5,000 nt of DNA from Ruminococcaceae bacterium UBA5396 (GTDB taxonomy: Bacteria; Bacillota; Clostridia; Oscillospirales; Acutalibacteraceae). Positions 4,771 through 5,000 of the stretch are shown here, piece after piece. The position numbers and the translations under genes are program-made. Location: contig DHOG01000076.1 of the NCBI GenBank assembly GCA_002410715.1, forward strand, positions 1,016-6,015. The letters run 5' to 3'. Under the pieces are notes generated by a model. The model saw only the letters and a program-made list of their open reading frames with translations, made no database searches and was not told the DNA's origin. The stretch's first letter is position 1. Each line of letters starts with the position of its first letter.

Positions 4771-5000
4771 CCGCTCGTGATGAGCGATAAGCCACGTCCG
4801 TAGGCCCGCGACGATAGCTGCGATAAAGGCAGCCGAGCGATCATGCCTGACGGTAAATGCCGGATTGCTACCGGCACGGCCATGATAGGCAGAAAGGATA
4901 ATGATACTCCCGTCCAGCCTATCGTTTGAGCGTGAAGCGGCGATGTGCCGCGATCCGTCGAAAGCACTGGGGGCGGCTCCGAGAGCCTCGGAGGGGTTAG
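4771..5000. ncRNA. GC-rich, hairpin-dense block: candidate structured RNA or structured DNA site
   Basis: By hand count 139 of 230 bases are G or C (about 60%), against clearly AT-rich surroundings. Short perfect stems occur in series: 4772-4776/4782-4786, 4817-4821/4829-4833, 4858-4863/4871-4876 (TGCCGG/CCGGCA), 4884-4890/4917-4923 (GATAGGC/GCCTATC), 4937-4941/4947-4951 (GCGGC/GCCGC) and 4977-4983/4987-4993 (CTCCGAG/CTCGGAG). None is followed by a T-tract. The longest frame (minus strand, 4967-4737) has no ribosome site or recognisable domain. It is not a tRNA, rRNA, tmRNA or RNase P RNA as far as I can tell. An origin of transfer, a single-strand origin, or the leader of a gene beyond the window are alternatives. 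The strand is unknown and the block may continue past 5000. Confidence 0.4.

Noticed and set aside
4737..4967. Minus-strand 76-codon frame in the GC-rich block
   Set aside because: No Shine-Dalgarno, no recognisable domain, and the region is better explained by its serial hairpins.
1..5000. CRISPR arrays, tRNA or rRNA genes, insertion-sequence ends
   Set aside because: No regularly spaced direct repeats, no tRNA- or rRNA-like segments and no transposase reading frame were seen on either strand.

Overview
The window looks like a low-GC Firmicute, most likely a gut-type clostridium. The signs are GGAGG-type Shine-Dalgarno sites, sigma-A style promoters in very AT-rich spacers, U-tract hairpin terminators, a TTG start behind a strong Shine-Dalgarno, and a small sigma-like protein of the kind carried by clostridial and Tn916-like conjugative elements. 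This is inferred from sequence character and remembered family resemblance; no search was run.

Layout. Positions 1-202 (minus) hold the 5' end of a gene leaving the window. It diverges, across a 222-base AT-rich spacer with two facing promoters and a 10-bp inverted repeat, from an intact FAD-dependent oxidoreductase (425-1744). From about 1780 to 3320 the genes look like pieces of larger proteins: a BtrH N-terminal/C39-like protein that seems cut at its C-terminus (1837-2547), a GyrI-like effector-binding domain without a DNA-binding domain and with a one-base frameshift (2540-3083), and the C-terminal part of an XRE-family repressor (3120-3320). A 14-bp terminator closes this block.

From 3401 the character changes. 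A near-consensus promoter reads into a short leader that ends in a strong intrinsic terminator (3547-3587). About 360 apparently non-coding bases follow, then a second intrinsic terminator (3947-3992), then a perfect 17-bp hairpin whose 3' arm contains the Shine-Dalgarno of the next gene (4046-4087). That gene, starting at TTG 4095, encodes a 164-residue sigma-region-4-like protein and ends at another terminator (4597-4635). The arrangement recalls attenuation-controlled antibiotic-inducible leaders, and the Tn916 pattern in which read-through of an attenuator feeds sigma-like and transfer genes. Here, however, no resistance gene lies between the leader and the sigma gene.

The last 230 bases (4771-5000) are about 60% G+C by hand count, have no convincing reading frame, and can fold into at least six short hairpins. 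This is a candidate structured RNA, or a structured DNA site such as an origin of transfer, and is the most open item in the window. The likeliest overall reading is a chromosomal carbohydrate or redox locus and regulator debris next to one end of an integrated mobile element.
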